Part shown: positions 39,201-47,193 of the stretch, piece by piece | How positions within the stretch are numbered: the first letter of the stretch is position 1 | How the letters are laid out: the number at the start of each line of letters is the position of its first letter | NCBI RefSeq assembly: GCF_028687635.1 | Contig: NZ_JAQTZS010000001.1 | Coordinates: 186,001 to 250,000, forward strand | Length of the DNA stretch: 64,000 bases | Source of the DNA: Malikia sp. | Lineage (GTDB): Bacteria; Pseudomonadota; Gammaproteobacteria; Burkholderiales; Burkholderiaceae_C | Direction of reading: 5' to 3' | The notes under the pieces: generated by a model | Seen by the model: only the letters and a program-made list of their open reading frames with translations | Databases searched by the model: none | Told to the model about the DNA's origin: nothing | Made by a program: the position numbers and the translations under genes

Positions 39201-39302
39201 TCGCAGGCGGTCACGCTCTACATCACCCCGGTGATCTACCTGGCGCTGGACCGCTGGGCCGGCGGCGGGCCGGACACCACGGCCGAGGCATCGCACGTCT
39301 GA
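36219..39302 (+). CDS. RND multidrug efflux pump (MdtB/MdtC-like, HAE1 family)
   Basis: A 1027-residue inner-membrane proton-driven exporter. It opens NLSELFIRRPVMTVLLNLAIVLAG, as in MdtB/MdtC, has two homologous halves with twelve membrane helices and two large periplasmic loops, and keeps the proton-relay aspartate pair in GLVVDDAIVMLEN (TM4) and the lysine in TM10 (IGIVKKNAIMMIDFAL). Other blocks: GFFPEEDIGQ and LRFRPIMMTTLAALMGALPLALG. Only one pump gene follows the adaptor, unlike the mdtABC arrangement, and no outer-membrane TolC-type channel is encoded here. Substrate not predictable. Confidence 0.95.
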   Translation: MNLSELFIRRPVMTVLLNLAIVLAGVIGYRSIPVAALPSYDTPVINVSASLPGASPETMASSVALPLEKQFQTIPGLAQISSTSTLGNTSLTLEFVEGRAIDGAALDVQAALLRAQRSLPQDMTSQPAYRKVNPADAPVLLVALTSPSLAPAELHDYAEHLISPTLSTLDGVAQVNIYGAKRYAVRVRVRPDALAARNIGLDEVASALRAANVNTPVGTLEGQRQTLTLQANRQLGNAAEFADLIVLNRPGGPVRLRDVATVEDSVETLKSYGNLDGEPSITLAIQRQPGANTVRVVDSVKEALQKIRAQLPESVRMTQVNDRSVSVREALHDVSLTLIGTIALVVLVIFLFLRHAVATLIPALSLPVSLVGAVALLWGLNYSLDNISLLGLTLAVGLVVDDAIVMLENIMRHVEAGESPFHAALRGSREVGFTIISISTSLVAVFIPIFFMPGVIGLLFHEFAVVVGLAILVSAFVSLTLVPMLASRFLHAEVHDKPPGALVRAFERGFDATLRGYTRTLDLALRRRNSMLLLALATFAATAWLFVIIPKGFFPEEDIGQISVSTEAAEDVSFPEMVRLQDSAAAIMRADPNILRVSSFNGGSGSQNSGRMFITLKERGERLPAKQVIEGLRKQLRAVPGLRVFMRPVQNLQLGGRSSKAQYQYILQSLKADELNSWAQQLQQKLRPDPLFRDVTSDSQLRGLQAQLKIDRERANTLGVSIDAIRNALYSAFGERQVSTLYLPTDSYQVIMEVAPEAKQDESAFGAIYVRASTGTLVPLSAFASVERGVGPTAINHVGQLQAITVSFNLAPGVALGDATARIDALRSEIGMPSSIITRYGGDAAVFQSSQGSQTVLILAALLVIYVLLGVLYESYIHPITILAGLPSAAVGALATLLLFKQDLTLIATIGILLLIGIVKKNAIMMIDFALDAQRHHGMTPAQAIREACVLRFRPIMMTTLAALMGALPLALGLGAGAELRQPLGLAVVGGLVFSQAVTLYITPVIYLALDRWAGGGPDTTAEASHV

Positions 39303-39312
39303 TAATCTCCCC

Positions 39313-40734
39313 ATGCACATACACATTCTCGGAATCTGCGGCACCTTCATGGGAGGACTCGCCGCGCTGGCGCGCGAGGCGGGCCACCAGGTCACCGGCT
39401 GCGATGCCGGCGTCTACCCGCCGATGAGCGACCAGCTGCGCGCGCTCGGCATCGAGCTGATCGAGGGCTTCGGCGCCGAGCAGATGGCACTCAAGCCCGA
39501 TGTCTTCGTGGTCGGCAACGTGGTCTCGCGCGCGCGCCTGCCCGATGGATCGCCGAAATTCCCGCTGATGGAAGCGATACTCGACGCTGGCGCCCGCTAC
39601 ACCAGCGGCCCGCAATGGCTGGCCGAACATATCCTGCGGGGCCGCCATGTGCTGGCGGTCGCCGGCACCCACGGCAAGACCACCACCACCTCGATGCTGG
39701 CCTGGATCCTGGAGCATGCCGGACTGCAGCCGGGCTTCCTGGTCGGAGGCGTGCCGCTGAACTTCGGCGTCTCGGCGCGGCTGGGCAGCGGCAAAGCCTT
39801 CGTGATCGAGGCCGACGAATACGACACCGCCTTCTTCGACAAGCGCAGCAAGTTCGTGCATTACCGCCCGCACACGGCCGTGCTCAACAACCTCGAATTC
39901 GACCACGCCGACATCTTCGACGACCTGGCCGCGATCGAGCGCCAGTTCCACCACCTGCTGCGCACCGTGCCCTCGACCGGGCGCGTCGTGGTCAACGGGG
40001 TCGAGGAAAGCCTGGCGCGCGTGATCAACCAAGGCTGCTGGAGCGAGCAGCGCAGCTTCGGCGCGCTGGTCAGCGACTTCACCGCCGAGGGCGATGCCAG
40101 CGACTTCGCCGTGCTGTTCCAGGGCCGCGCGGTCGCGCGCGTGCAATGGGGCTTGAGCGGGCAGCACAACCAGCTCAACGCGCTGGCCGCGATCGCCGCC
40201 GCCGAGCACCTGGGCGTGACGCCAGCGCAAGCCGCCGCCGGCCTGTCGGAATTCCAGAACGTCAAGCGCCGCATGGAAACGCGCGGCAAGGTTGCGCTGG
40301 GCGGCCCGGACGGCCAGAACAGCGATATGGTCACGGTCTATGACGACTTCGCGCACCACCCGACCGCCATCCGTACCACGGTCGACGGCCTGCGGCGCCA
40401 GCTCGACAGGGCTGGCAAGCAGGAGCAGCGCATCCTGGCCATCTTCGAGCCGCGCAGCAACACCATGAAGCTCGGCACCATGAAGGCCCAGCTGCCCTGG
40501 AGCCTGGAAGGGGCCGACCTGGCCTTCTGCCACGGCGGCGGGCTGGGCTGGGATGCCGAGGCCGCGCTGGCACCGATGGGCGAGCGGGCGCAGGTCGCGG
40601 GCGATATCGACCGCCTGATCCAGCAGGTGATGGCCGCCGTGCTGCCGGGCGACCAGCTGCTGTGCATGAGCAATGGCGGCTTCGGCGGCATCCACGGCAA
40701 GCTGCTCGACGCGCTGGCGGCCAAGGCCGCCTGA
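39313..40734 (+). CDS. mpl: UDP-N-acetylmuramate:L-alanyl-gamma-D-glutamyl-meso-diaminopimelate ligase Mpl
   Basis: Peptidoglycan recycling enzyme that reattaches the liberated tripeptide to UDP-MurNAc. The 473-residue Mur-ligase-fold protein shows MHIHILGICGTFMGGLAALA, GCDAGVYPPMSDQL, VGNVVSRA, the ATP loop GTHGKTTTT (118-126), EADEYDTAFFDKRSKF, LNNLEFDHADIFDDL, GQHNQLNALAA, YDDFAHHPTAI and FEPRSNTMKLG. The N-terminal ICGTFMGG distinguishes Mpl from MurC. Starts 10 bases after the RND pump stop, perhaps partly by readthrough. Converges with aroG. Confidence 0.96.
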   Translation: MHIHILGICGTFMGGLAALAREAGHQVTGCDAGVYPPMSDQLRALGIELIEGFGAEQMALKPDVFVVGNVVSRARLPDGSPKFPLMEAILDAGARYTSGPQWLAEHILRGRHVLAVAGTHGKTTTTSMLAWILEHAGLQPGFLVGGVPLNFGVSARLGSGKAFVIEADEYDTAFFDKRSKFVHYRPHTAVLNNLEFDHADIFDDLAAIERQFHHLLRTVPSTGRVVVNGVEESLARVINQGCWSEQRSFGALVSDFTAEGDASDFAVLFQGRAVARVQWGLSGQHNQLNALAAIAAAEHLGVTPAQAAAGLSEFQNVKRRMETRGKVALGGPDGQNSDMVTVYDDFAHHPTAIRTTVDGLRRQLDRAGKQEQRILAIFEPRSNTMKLGTMKAQLPWSLEGADLAFCHGGGLGWDAEAALAPMGERAQVAGDIDRLIQQVMAAVLPGDQLLCMSNGGFGGIHGKLLDALAAKAA

Positions 40735-40737
40735 GGC

Positions 40738-41859
40738 TCAGCCCCGACGCGCCTGGACCGCGTCGCTCAGCGCCTGCATGACCCGGACCGAGCTGGCCCA
40801 GTCGATGCAGGCGTCGGTGATGCTCTTGCCGTATTCCAGACTGGACACCTGGTCCTTGCCCGGGGTGAACTTCTGCGCGCCGCCCAAGATGTGGCTCTCG
40901 ACCATGACGCCGAATACCTGGCGCGAACCGGTGCGGATCTGGGCCGCGATGTCCTCGGCGACGACGATCTGGCGCTCGTGCTGCTTGCTGCTGTTGCCGT
41001 GGCTGCAGTCGACCATCAGCGTCGCCGGCAGGCCGGCGGCCGCGAGCTCCTGGCAAGCCGCCGCGACATTGGCCGCGTCGTAGTTGGGCGTCTTGCCGCC
41101 GCGCAGGATCACATGGCAGTCCGGGTTGCCCTTGGTGTGCACGATCGCGACCTGGCCGTTCTTGTGCACCGACAGGAAATGGTGGCCACGGCTGGCGGAC
41201 TGGATCGCGTCGGTCGCGATCTTGATGTTGCCATCGGTGCCGTTCTTGAAGCCGATCGGCGCCGAGATGCCCGAGGCCAGCTCGCGGTGCACCTGGCTCT
41301 CGGTGGTGCGCGCTCCGATCGCGCCCCAGCTGATCAGGTCGCCGATGTACTGCGGGCTGATGGTGTCGAGGAACTCGCTGGCCGCCGGCAGGCCCAGGCG
41401 GTTGATGTCGATCAGCAGCTGGCGCGCGATGCGCAGGCCCTCGTCGATCTTGTAGCTCTCGTCCATGTAGGGGTCGTTGATCAGGCCCTTCCAGCCCACG
41501 GTGGTGCGCGGCTTCTCGAAGTAGACCCGCATCACGATCTCCAGCGTGTCGGCGAACTGCTCGCGCAGCGGCTGCAGGCGGCGCGCGTAGTCCAGCGCGG
41601 CTTCCGGGTCATGGATCGAGCAGGGGCCGATCACGACCAGCAGCCGGTCATCCTTGCCCTGGATGATGTCGTGGATGCCACGGCGGGTGTCGGCGATCAG
41701 CTTCTCGGTCTTGCTGCCCGCGATCGGGAAGAAGCGGATCAGGTCCTCGGGCGGCGGCAGGACGGTGATGTCCTGGATATGCTGGTCGTCGGTGCGGCTG
41801 GTGCGGTCGGCCGGGTGGGCGGCCCAGACATCGGTGGCTTGGGCGTGGGGCTTGCTCAT
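40738..41859 (-). CDS. aroG: 3-deoxy-7-phosphoheptulonate synthase (DAHP synthase, AroG/AroF class)
   Basis: First enzyme of the shikimate pathway (phosphoenolpyruvate plus erythrose-4-phosphate). The 373-residue class I protein shows VIGPCSIHDPEAALDYA, MRVYFEKPRTTVGWKGLINDP, GLPAASEFLDTISPQYIGDLISWGAIGARTTESQ, VGFKNGTDGN-like IGFKNGTDGN, ILRGGKTPNYD, MVDCSHGNSSKQH and MVESHILGG. Start ATG at 41859 has CAGGAG eight bases upstream. A leader peptide rich in Phe, a paired antiterminator segment and a GC-rich terminator (41903-41930) lie upstream, so expression is probably attenuated by phenylalanine (and/or tyrosine) supply. Converges with mpl. Confidence 0.96.
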   Translation of the reverse strand: MSKPHAQATDVWAAHPADRTSRTDDQHIQDITVLPPPEDLIRFFPIAGSKTEKLIADTRRGIHDIIQGKDDRLLVVIGPCSIHDPEAALDYARRLQPLREQFADTLEIVMRVYFEKPRTTVGWKGLINDPYMDESYKIDEGLRIARQLLIDINRLGLPAASEFLDTISPQYIGDLISWGAIGARTTESQVHRELASGISAPIGFKNGTDGNIKIATDAIQSASRGHHFLSVHKNGQVAIVHTKGNPDCHVILRGGKTPNYDAANVAAACQELAAAGLPATLMVDCSHGNSSKQHERQIVVAEDIAAQIRTGSRQVFGVMVESHILGGAQKFTPGKDQVSSLEYGKSITDACIDWASSVRVMQALSDAVQARRG

Positions 41860-41902
41860 CGCGTGAACTCCTGGAAGGTGAGGGATGCGGGTGTGACAGG
41901 GC

Positions 41903-41930
41903 AAAAAAAAACCGCCGGGGCTTCCGACGG
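41903..41930 (-). terminator. Attenuator terminator upstream of aroG
   Basis: On the minus strand CCGTCGG-AAGCC-CCGGCGG forms a 7-bp stem (one G-U pair) followed by nine T residues. It sits 44 bases before the aroG start codon, after the leader-peptide stop. Its 5' arm is also perfectly complementary to CCGACGG at 41978-41984 in the distal leader-peptide codons, which can form the competing antiterminator. Confidence 0.85.
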
Positions 41931-41964
41931 TCTCTTGTGAGGGGCTAGGCGCTTGGGGCCGTGC

Positions 41965-42033
41965 TCAACTCTCTCTGCCGTCGGTGACGCTTGAGACAAA
42001 GAAGCAGGCAAAGTAAAAGCGGCTGGCCTTCAT
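41965..42033 (-). CDS. aroG leader peptide (Phe/Tyr-rich, attenuation)
   Basis: A 22-codon reading frame that begins MKASRFYFACFF and ends in TGA at 41965. Four of its first twelve residues are Phe and one is Tyr (codons 6-8, 11 and 12), as in phenylalanine operon leader peptides. It precedes the aroG terminator by 34 bases. Codons 17-19 contain CCGACGG, complementary to the terminator's 5' arm. Ribosome stalling at the Phe/Tyr codons would leave that segment free to prevent termination; completed translation would cover it and allow the terminator to form. No Shine-Dalgarno is visible, and the candidate promoter predicts a start near the AUG, so the peptide may be translated from a leaderless RNA. 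Confidence 0.8.
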   Translation of the reverse strand: MKASRFYFACFFVSSVTDGRES

Positions 42034-42040
42034 GCGAATC

Positions 42041-42049
42041 AATATAGCA
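42041..42049 (-). promoter_or_regulatory. Extended -10 promoter for the aroG leader
   Basis: On the minus strand TGCTATATT (TG-n-TATAAT type, five of six in the hexamer) lies immediately downstream of the tldD stop. The expected start point, about seven bases on, falls at or next to the leader-peptide AUG at 42033. No -35 box is recognisable, as is common for extended -10 promoters. Confidence 0.55.
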
Positions 42050-42070
42050 CAGGAAACCGGGAATCCCGGC

Positions 42071-43531
42071 TCAGGCGGTGCCGCCGACGGTCAGACCCTC
42101 GATGCGCAGCGTGGGCTGGCCGACGCCGACCGGCACGCTCTGGCCGTCCTTGCCGCAGCTGCCAATGCCGCTGTCGAGCGCGAGGTCGTTGCCGATCAAG
42201 GTGATCTTCTTGAGCGCCTCCGGGCCGCTGCCGACGATGGTCGCGCCCTTGACCGGGTAGAGGAGCTGGCCGTTCTCGACCCACCAGGCCTGGTTGGCGC
42301 TGAAGACGAACTTGCCGCTGGTGATGTCGACCTGGCCGCCGCCGAAGTTGGTCGCGTACAGGCCCTTCTTGATGCTGGCGATGATCTCCCGCGGGTCCTT
42401 GTCGCCGCCCAGCATGTAGGTGTTGGTCATGCGCGGCATCGGCAGGTGGGCATAGCTCTCGCGCCGGCCGTTGCCGGTCGGCGCCACGCCCATCAGGCGC
42501 GCGTTCAGGCTGTCCTGGATATAGCCCTTCAGGATGCCGTCCTCGATCAGCACGTTCCTCTGGCTGGCGCAACCCTCGTCGTCGACGTTGAGCGAGCCAC
42601 GGCGGTCGGCGATGGTGCCGTCGTCGAGCACCGTCACGCCCTTGGCCGCGACGCGCTGGCCGATGCGCCCGCTGAAGGCGCTGGACCCCTTGCGGTTGAA
42701 GTCGCCTTCCAGGCCATGACCAACCGCCTCATGGAACAGCACGCCGGGCCAGCCCGGACCCAGCACCACGGTCATCTGGCCGGCCGGCGCCGGGCGCGAC
42801 TCCAGATTGGTCAGCGCGGCCTGCACCGCCTCGTCCACGTACTGCTGCACCAGCGCGTCATCGAAGCGGTCGAGGCCGAAGCGCCCGCCACCGCCCGAAC
42901 CGCCCGCCTCGCGCCGGCCGCCCTGCTCGGCGATCACCGACACCGACAGCCGCGCCAGCGGGCGCACGTCGGCCGCCAGCGTGCCATCGGCGCGCGCCAC
43001 CAGCACCACGTCGTACTCGCTGGCCAGCCCGGCCATCACCTGCACCACGCGCGGGTCCTTGGCCTTGGCCAGGCGCTCGACCTTCTCCAGCAGCGCGACC
43101 TTCTCGGTGCTGTCGAGCGTGGCGATCGGGTCCATGCCGGCGTACAGGCTGCGCGACCTGGCGACCTTGCGCGCGCCGACCTTGGCCTTCAGGCTCTGGC
43201 CCTGGGCGCCGATCGCGCGCACGCTGTGGGCGGCGTCGAGCAGCGCGCTCCAGCTCAGGTCGTCGGAATAGGCGAAGGCGGTCTTCTCGCCGCTGACGGC
43301 GCGCACGCCCACGCCCTGGTCGATGCTGAAGCTGCCGGTCTTGACGATGCCCTCCTCCAGGCTCCAGCCCTCGGCGCGGGTGTACTGAAAGTAGAGGTCG
43401 GCGTCATCGACGCCGGGCACGAGGATCTCGCCCAGCGCGCGCTTGAGGTGCTTCTCGTCGAGGCCATAGGGCGAAAGCAGCAGGTCTTGGGCAACGGCCA
43501 GACGGGCCAGGGTAGGTTCACGGGCGATCAT
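42071..43531 (-). CDS. tldD: Metalloprotease TldD
   Basis: Subunit of the TldD/TldE zinc protease that processes modified peptides (microcins) and the antitoxin CcdA in E. coli. The 486-residue protein has ALGEILVPGVDDADLYFQYTRAEGWSLEEGIVK at the N-terminus, VLGPGWPGVLFHEAVGHGLEGDFNRKG with the HExxxH zinc motif, RMTNTYML, and the C-terminal GSCGKDGQSVPVGVGQPTLRI with the metal-ligand Cys. The ATG at 43531 gives the usual beginning. A longer open frame continues into the rodA antisense region and is rejected. The tldE (pmbA) partner is not in the window. rodA lies 23 bases upstream. Confidence 0.95.
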   Translation of the reverse strand: MIAREPTLARLAVAQDLLLSPYGLDEKHLKRALGEILVPGVDDADLYFQYTRAEGWSLEEGIVKTGSFSIDQGVGVRAVSGEKTAFAYSDDLSWSALLDAAHSVRAIGAQGQSLKAKVGARKVARSRSLYAGMDPIATLDSTEKVALLEKVERLAKAKDPRVVQVMAGLASEYDVVLVARADGTLAADVRPLARLSVSVIAEQGGRREAGGSGGGGRFGLDRFDDALVQQYVDEAVQAALTNLESRPAPAGQMTVVLGPGWPGVLFHEAVGHGLEGDFNRKGSSAFSGRIGQRVAAKGVTVLDDGTIADRRGSLNVDDEGCASQRNVLIEDGILKGYIQDSLNARLMGVAPTGNGRRESYAHLPMPRMTNTYMLGGDKDPREIIASIKKGLYATNFGGGQVDITSGKFVFSANQAWWVENGQLLYPVKGATIVGSGPEALKKITLIGNDLALDSGIGSCGKDGQSVPVGVGQPTLRIEGLTVGGTA

Positions 43532-43554
43532 GCCCGCATTGTAGGTTTTGTGCC

Positions 43555-44709
43555 TCAGGTCTGCACCAGCCGCTTGGCGCGCGCCACCGCCATCAGGATG
43601 CCCAGGCCCGCGCCCAGCGTCACCATCGCGGTGCCGCCATAGCTGATGAAGGGCAGCGGCACCCCCACCACCGGCAGGATGCCGCTGACCATGCCCATGT
43701 TCACGAAGCCATAGACAAAGAAGATCATCGACACCGCGCCCGCCAGCAGGCGCGCGAACAGCGTCGGCCCCTCCAGCGCGATCTTGAGCCCGCGCGTGAT
43801 CAGGAACAGCAGCGCCGCGGCCAGACAGCAGACGCCGACCAGGCCGAACTCCTCCGAGAAGGCCGCGAAGATGAAGTCGGTGGTGCGCTCGGGGATGAAT
43901 TCGAGGTGGGTCTGCGTGCCCTGCATGAAGCCCTTGCCCCAGACCCCGCCCGAGCCGATCGCGATCATGCCCTGCAGGATGTGGAAGCCCTTGCCGAGCG
44001 GGTCGCGCGTCGGGTCGAGCAGGGTGCAGACGCGCTGGCGCTGATACTCGTGCAGGATCTTCCAGTCGACATCGGGCGCGCACCACTGCGGCTCCATCCA
44101 GACCAGCGTGATGATGCCCAAGGCGCCCAGCACGATGGGCGGCAGGATCAGCTTCCAGCTCAGGCCGGCGAAGAAGATCACGGCCAGGCCCGAGGCCATC
44201 ACCAGCAGCGCCGTGCCGAGGTCGGGCTGCTTCATGATCAGCGCCACCGGCAGCAGCAGGATCAGCCCCGCGACCGAGAAATCGAGCGGACGCAGCGCCC
44301 CCTCGCGCTTCTGGAACCACCAGGACAGCATCAGCGGCATCGCGATCTTCATGATCTCGCTGGGCTGGATCACGACGCCGACGTTGATCCAGCGCGTCGC
44401 GCCCTTCTTGGTGATGCCGAACAGCGCGACCGCCAGCAGCAGCACCACGCCGACCGAATAGAGCGGCACCGCCAGCATGGAAAGCCGCTGCAGCGGAATC
44501 TGCGCGACCAGGAACATCACGCCCAGCGCGATCAGCATGTTGCGGCCATGGTCGTAGAAGCGGCTGCCGTTGTCGTAGCCGACCGAATACATGACGAGCA
44601 TGCCGCCGCAGACCAGCAAGGCGACGGCCAGCGCCAGCACGCCATCGAAGCCTTGGAAGGCCGGGCGCAGACGTTGCCAGAGGGGAGGTTTTTCGAACAC
44701 GACGGACAT
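43555..44709 (-). CDS. rodA: Peptidoglycan glycosyltransferase RodA
   Basis: SEDS-family integral membrane polymerase of the rod-shape elongasome. The 384-residue protein has about ten membrane helices, the SEDS blocks GATRWINVGVVIQPSEIMKIAMPLMLSW, MKQPDLGTALLVMASGLAVIFFAG, ERTTDFIFAAFSEEFGLVGV and GILPVVGVPLPFISYGGTAMV. The glutamate-rich periplasmic loop before SEEFG and the GVPLPFISYGG motif are hallmarks. A comparatively long loop (about residues 200-250) lies between helices. Divergent from yqiA, 22 bases between starts. Its usual partner genes mrdA/mreBCD are not adjacent on the visible side. Confidence 0.95.
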   Translation of the reverse strand: MSVVFEKPPLWQRLRPAFQGFDGVLALAVALLVCGGMLVMYSVGYDNGSRFYDHGRNMLIALGVMFLVAQIPLQRLSMLAVPLYSVGVVLLLAVALFGITKKGATRWINVGVVIQPSEIMKIAMPLMLSWWFQKREGALRPLDFSVAGLILLLPVALIMKQPDLGTALLVMASGLAVIFFAGLSWKLILPPIVLGALGIITLVWMEPQWCAPDVDWKILHEYQRQRVCTLLDPTRDPLGKGFHILQGMIAIGSGGVWGKGFMQGTQTHLEFIPERTTDFIFAAFSEEFGLVGVCCLAAALLFLITRGLKIALEGPTLFARLLAGAVSMIFFVYGFVNMGMVSGILPVVGVPLPFISYGGTAMVTLGAGLGILMAVARAKRLVQT

Positions 44710-44731
44710 GGGGGGCGATTATCCTGCGCGC

Positions 44732-45322
44732 ATGAAAACCACGCATCTGCTCTACCTGCACGGCTTCCGCTCCTCGCCGCAATCGACCAAGGCCAGGCTG
44801 ATGGCCGAGCGCATGCGGCGCGAGCATCCAGCCGTGACCTGGTGCTGCCCGCAGCTACCGCCCTCGCCCGCCGCGGCGATGACGCTGATACGCGAACTGA
44901 CCGCCGACTGGCCGCGCGAGTCGATGGCCGTGATCGGCTCATCGCTGGGCGGCTGCTATGCGGCGCGCCTGGCGACCGAGACCGGCTGCGCCAGGCTGGT
45001 GCTGATCAACCCGGCGGTACACCCTTCGCGCGACCTGGCGAAGTACATCGGCGAACAGAGCCACTGGCACGACCCGCAGCAGAACTTCCACTTCGGCCCC
45101 GAGCACATCGATGAGCTACGCACCATCGAAACCGGCCATCTGTCCCACCCCGAGCGCTGCCTGCTGATCGCGGCCAAGGGCGACGAGGTGCTGGACTGGC
45201 GCGAGATGGTGGCTCGCCACCCCGGCGCGCGGCGGCGGCTGGTCGAAGGCGGCGACCACGCGCTGAGCGACTTCGAGTCGGCGCACCTCGGCGCGGTGAT
45301 AGCCTTCCTGCAGCCAGCCTGA
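44732..45322 (+). CDS. yqiA: YqiA-like alpha/beta-hydrolase esterase
   Basis: A 196-residue serine esterase of the YqiA type: LLYLHGFRSSPQSTKARLM near the N-terminus, nucleophile elbow GSSLGGCYAA (Ser), then LINPAVHPSRDLAKYIGEQ, the acidic residue in AAKGDEVLDWREM, and the catalytic-His region GGDHALSDFE. YqiA cleaves short-chain acyl and palmitoyl-CoA esters in vitro; the natural substrate is unknown. The ATG at 44732 begins MKTTHLLYLHG. Divergent from rodA, 43 bases before radA. Confidence 0.92.
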   Translation: MKTTHLLYLHGFRSSPQSTKARLMAERMRREHPAVTWCCPQLPPSPAAAMTLIRELTADWPRESMAVIGSSLGGCYAARLATETGCARLVLINPAVHPSRDLAKYIGEQSHWHDPQQNFHFGPEHIDELRTIETGHLSHPERCLLIAAKGDEVLDWREMVARHPGARRRLVEGGDHALSDFESAHLGAVIAFLQPA

Positions 45323-45365
45323 AGCCGCGCCGCGCACCGGAGTCGCGGCTGCTACAGTCGCCGCC

Positions 45366-46763
45366 ATGGCCAAAGACAAGTCCCTCTACGTCTGCAACAA
45401 ATGCGGCGGCACCAGCACGCGCTGGCTCGGCAAATGCCCGAGCTGCGGCGCCTGGAACAGCCTGGTGGAAACCGTCGCCGAGGCGCCCAGCGGCAGCAAG
45501 AACCGCCTGAGCGCGACGCCCAAGGGCCTGGCGCCCGCGTCCGAGCTCACGGTGCTCAGCGAGATCGAGGCCTCCGACGTCGAGCGCACGCCGACCGGCC
45601 TGGGCGAGCTCGACCGCGTGCTCGGCGGCGGCATCGTCGAGGGCGGCGTGGTGCTGATCGGCGGCGACCCCGGCATCGGCAAGTCGACGCTGCTGCTGCA
45701 GGCGCTCGACGCGCTGCAGCGCGCCAACCTGTCCACGCTCTATGTCACCGGCGAGGAAAGCGGGGCCCAGGTCGCGCTGCGGTCGCGCCGGCTCGGGCTG
45801 GACAACAGCCAGGTCAAGGTGCTGGCCGAAATCCAGCTCGAGAAGATCCTGGCCACGCTCGACGCCAAGCGGCCCGCGATCGCGGTGATCGACTCGATCC
45901 AGACCGTCTACTCCGACCAGCTGAGTTCGGCGCCGGGCTCGGTGGCGCAGGTGCGCGAATGCGCGGCGCACCTGACGCGTGCGGCCAAGGCCAGCGGCGT
46001 CGCGATCGTGCTGGTCGGCCATGTGACCAAGGAAGGCGCACTGGCCGGCCCGCGCGTGCTCGAGCACATGGTCGACACCGTGCTCTATTTCGAGGGCGAC
46101 ACCCACAGCAGCTACCGGCTGATCCGCGCGATCAAGAACCGCTTCGGCGCGGTCAACGAGATCGGCGTCTTCGCCATGACCGAAAAAGGCCTCAAGGGCG
46201 TCAGCAACCCGAGCGCGATCTTCCTGAGCCAGCACAGCCAGCCGGTGCCGGGCAGCTGCGTGCTGGTGACGCTCGAAGGCACGCGCCCGCTGCTGGTCGA
46301 GATCCAGGCCCTGGTCGACAGCGGCGGCCCGAGCCCGAGGCGCCTGAGCGTCGGGCTGGACCGCGACCGGCTGGCGATGCTGCTGGCGGTGCTGCACCGC
46401 CACGCCGGCCTGTCCTGCGCCGACCAGGACGTGTTCGTCAACGCGGTCGGCGGCGTGCGCATCGGCGAGCCGGCGGCCGACCTCGCGGTGCTGCTGGCCA
46501 TCACGTCGAGCCTGCGCGGCAAGGCGCTGCCGCAGGGCTTCCTGGCCTTCGGCGAGGTCGGCCTGGCCGGCGAGGTGCGCCCGGCGCCGCGCGGCCAGGA
46601 GCGGCTGAAGGAAGCGGCCAAGCTCGGCTTCAGACTAGCGATCGTGCCCAAGGCCAACCTGCCCAAGAAGTCGGACAGCGGCCTGGCCAAGGCGCTCGAA
46701 GGCATGACGATCCATCCGGTCGAGCGGATCGAGGAAGCGCTGGAGGTAGTGCGCGGCTTCTGA
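45366..46763 (+). CDS. radA: DNA repair protein RadA
   Basis: RecA-related branch-migration ATPase/helicase for recombination intermediates. The 465-residue protein has an N-terminal C4 zinc finger (Cys10, Cys13, Cys24, Cys27: CNKCGGTSTRWLGKCPSCG), Walker A GGDPGIGKST, Walker B region IAVIDSIQTVYSD, the RadA-specific KNRFG motif (IKNRFGAVNEIGVFAM) and a C-terminal Lon-protease-like domain (GLDRDRLAMLLAVL...GGVRIGEPAADLA, GEVGLAGEVR). All features are normal. Upstream yqiA, convergent dgkA 15 bases downstream. Confidence 0.97.
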   Translation: MAKDKSLYVCNKCGGTSTRWLGKCPSCGAWNSLVETVAEAPSGSKNRLSATPKGLAPASELTVLSEIEASDVERTPTGLGELDRVLGGGIVEGGVVLIGGDPGIGKSTLLLQALDALQRANLSTLYVTGEESGAQVALRSRRLGLDNSQVKVLAEIQLEKILATLDAKRPAIAVIDSIQTVYSDQLSSAPGSVAQVRECAAHLTRAAKASGVAIVLVGHVTKEGALAGPRVLEHMVDTVLYFEGDTHSSYRLIRAIKNRFGAVNEIGVFAMTEKGLKGVSNPSAIFLSQHSQPVPGSCVLVTLEGTRPLLVEIQALVDSGGPSPRRLSVGLDRDRLAMLLAVLHRHAGLSCADQDVFVNAVGGVRIGEPAADLAVLLAITSSLRGKALPQGFLAFGEVGLAGEVRPAPRGQERLKEAAKLGFRLAIVPKANLPKKSDSGLAKALEGMTIHPVERIEEALEVVRGF

Positions 46764-46778
46764 GCGCCGGGACGCGAC

Positions 46779-47171
46779 TCAGCCGGCCGGCAACCAGCGG
46801 ACCAGCAGCCGTGGCAGGAAGATCCAGGCCCCGGTCGCCAGCGCGCCCAGGCTGGCCAGCAGCACGCCGGCCGCCGCCACGTCCTTGGCGTCGCGCGCCA
46901 GCCGGTGCCATTGGGGCGAGACCAGATCCACCACGATCTCGATGCCGGTATTGAGCGCCTCGGCGCACAGCACCAGACCGATCACCGCCGACAGCAGCGC
47001 CCATTCGAGCGCGCCGATGCCCAGCCAGGCCCCCAGCGCCACCACCAGCAGACCCGCCAGCAGATGCAGCCGCGCGTTCACCTGGCCGGCCAGCAGCAGC
47101 TTGACGCCGCGCAGGGCATGGCCGAAAGACGCCACCCGCGACACGGAGCGGTTATGCAACAAGGGCCTCAT
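46779..47171 (-). CDS. dgkA: Diacylglycerol kinase DgkA
   Basis: A 130-residue integral membrane kinase that recycles diacylglycerol to phosphatidic acid. Three membrane helices are visible (about 36-51, 54-71, 97-118). The active-site motif EALNTGIEIVVDLVSPQWHRLARDAKDVAAAGVLL (about residues 71-105) is characteristic, with the first acidic residue (Glu) in GLVLCAEALNTGIE and the following D. It shares no operon with visible neighbours but lies 22 bases downstream of a PAP2 phosphatase, another phospholipid enzyme. Converges with radA. Confidence 0.95.
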   Translation of the reverse strand: MRPLLHNRSVSRVASFGHALRGVKLLLAGQVNARLHLLAGLLVVALGAWLGIGALEWALLSAVIGLVLCAEALNTGIEIVVDLVSPQWHRLARDAKDVAAAGVLLASLGALATGAWIFLPRLLVRWLPAG

Positions 47172-47193
47172 GTCTGGTCTGATTCTGGCCTGA

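Noticed and set aside
33972..39395. 1807-codon open frame on the minus strand
   Set aside because: It is antisense to the sensor kinase, RND adaptor and RND pump. The translation is low-complexity (Gln/Arg/His-rich), typical of the complement of GC-rich coding DNA.
42071..44827. 918-residue frame that fuses RodA-region sequence to TldD
   Set aside because: The N-terminal half is an out-of-frame shadow of rodA. TldD starts at 43531 with a normal family N-terminus.
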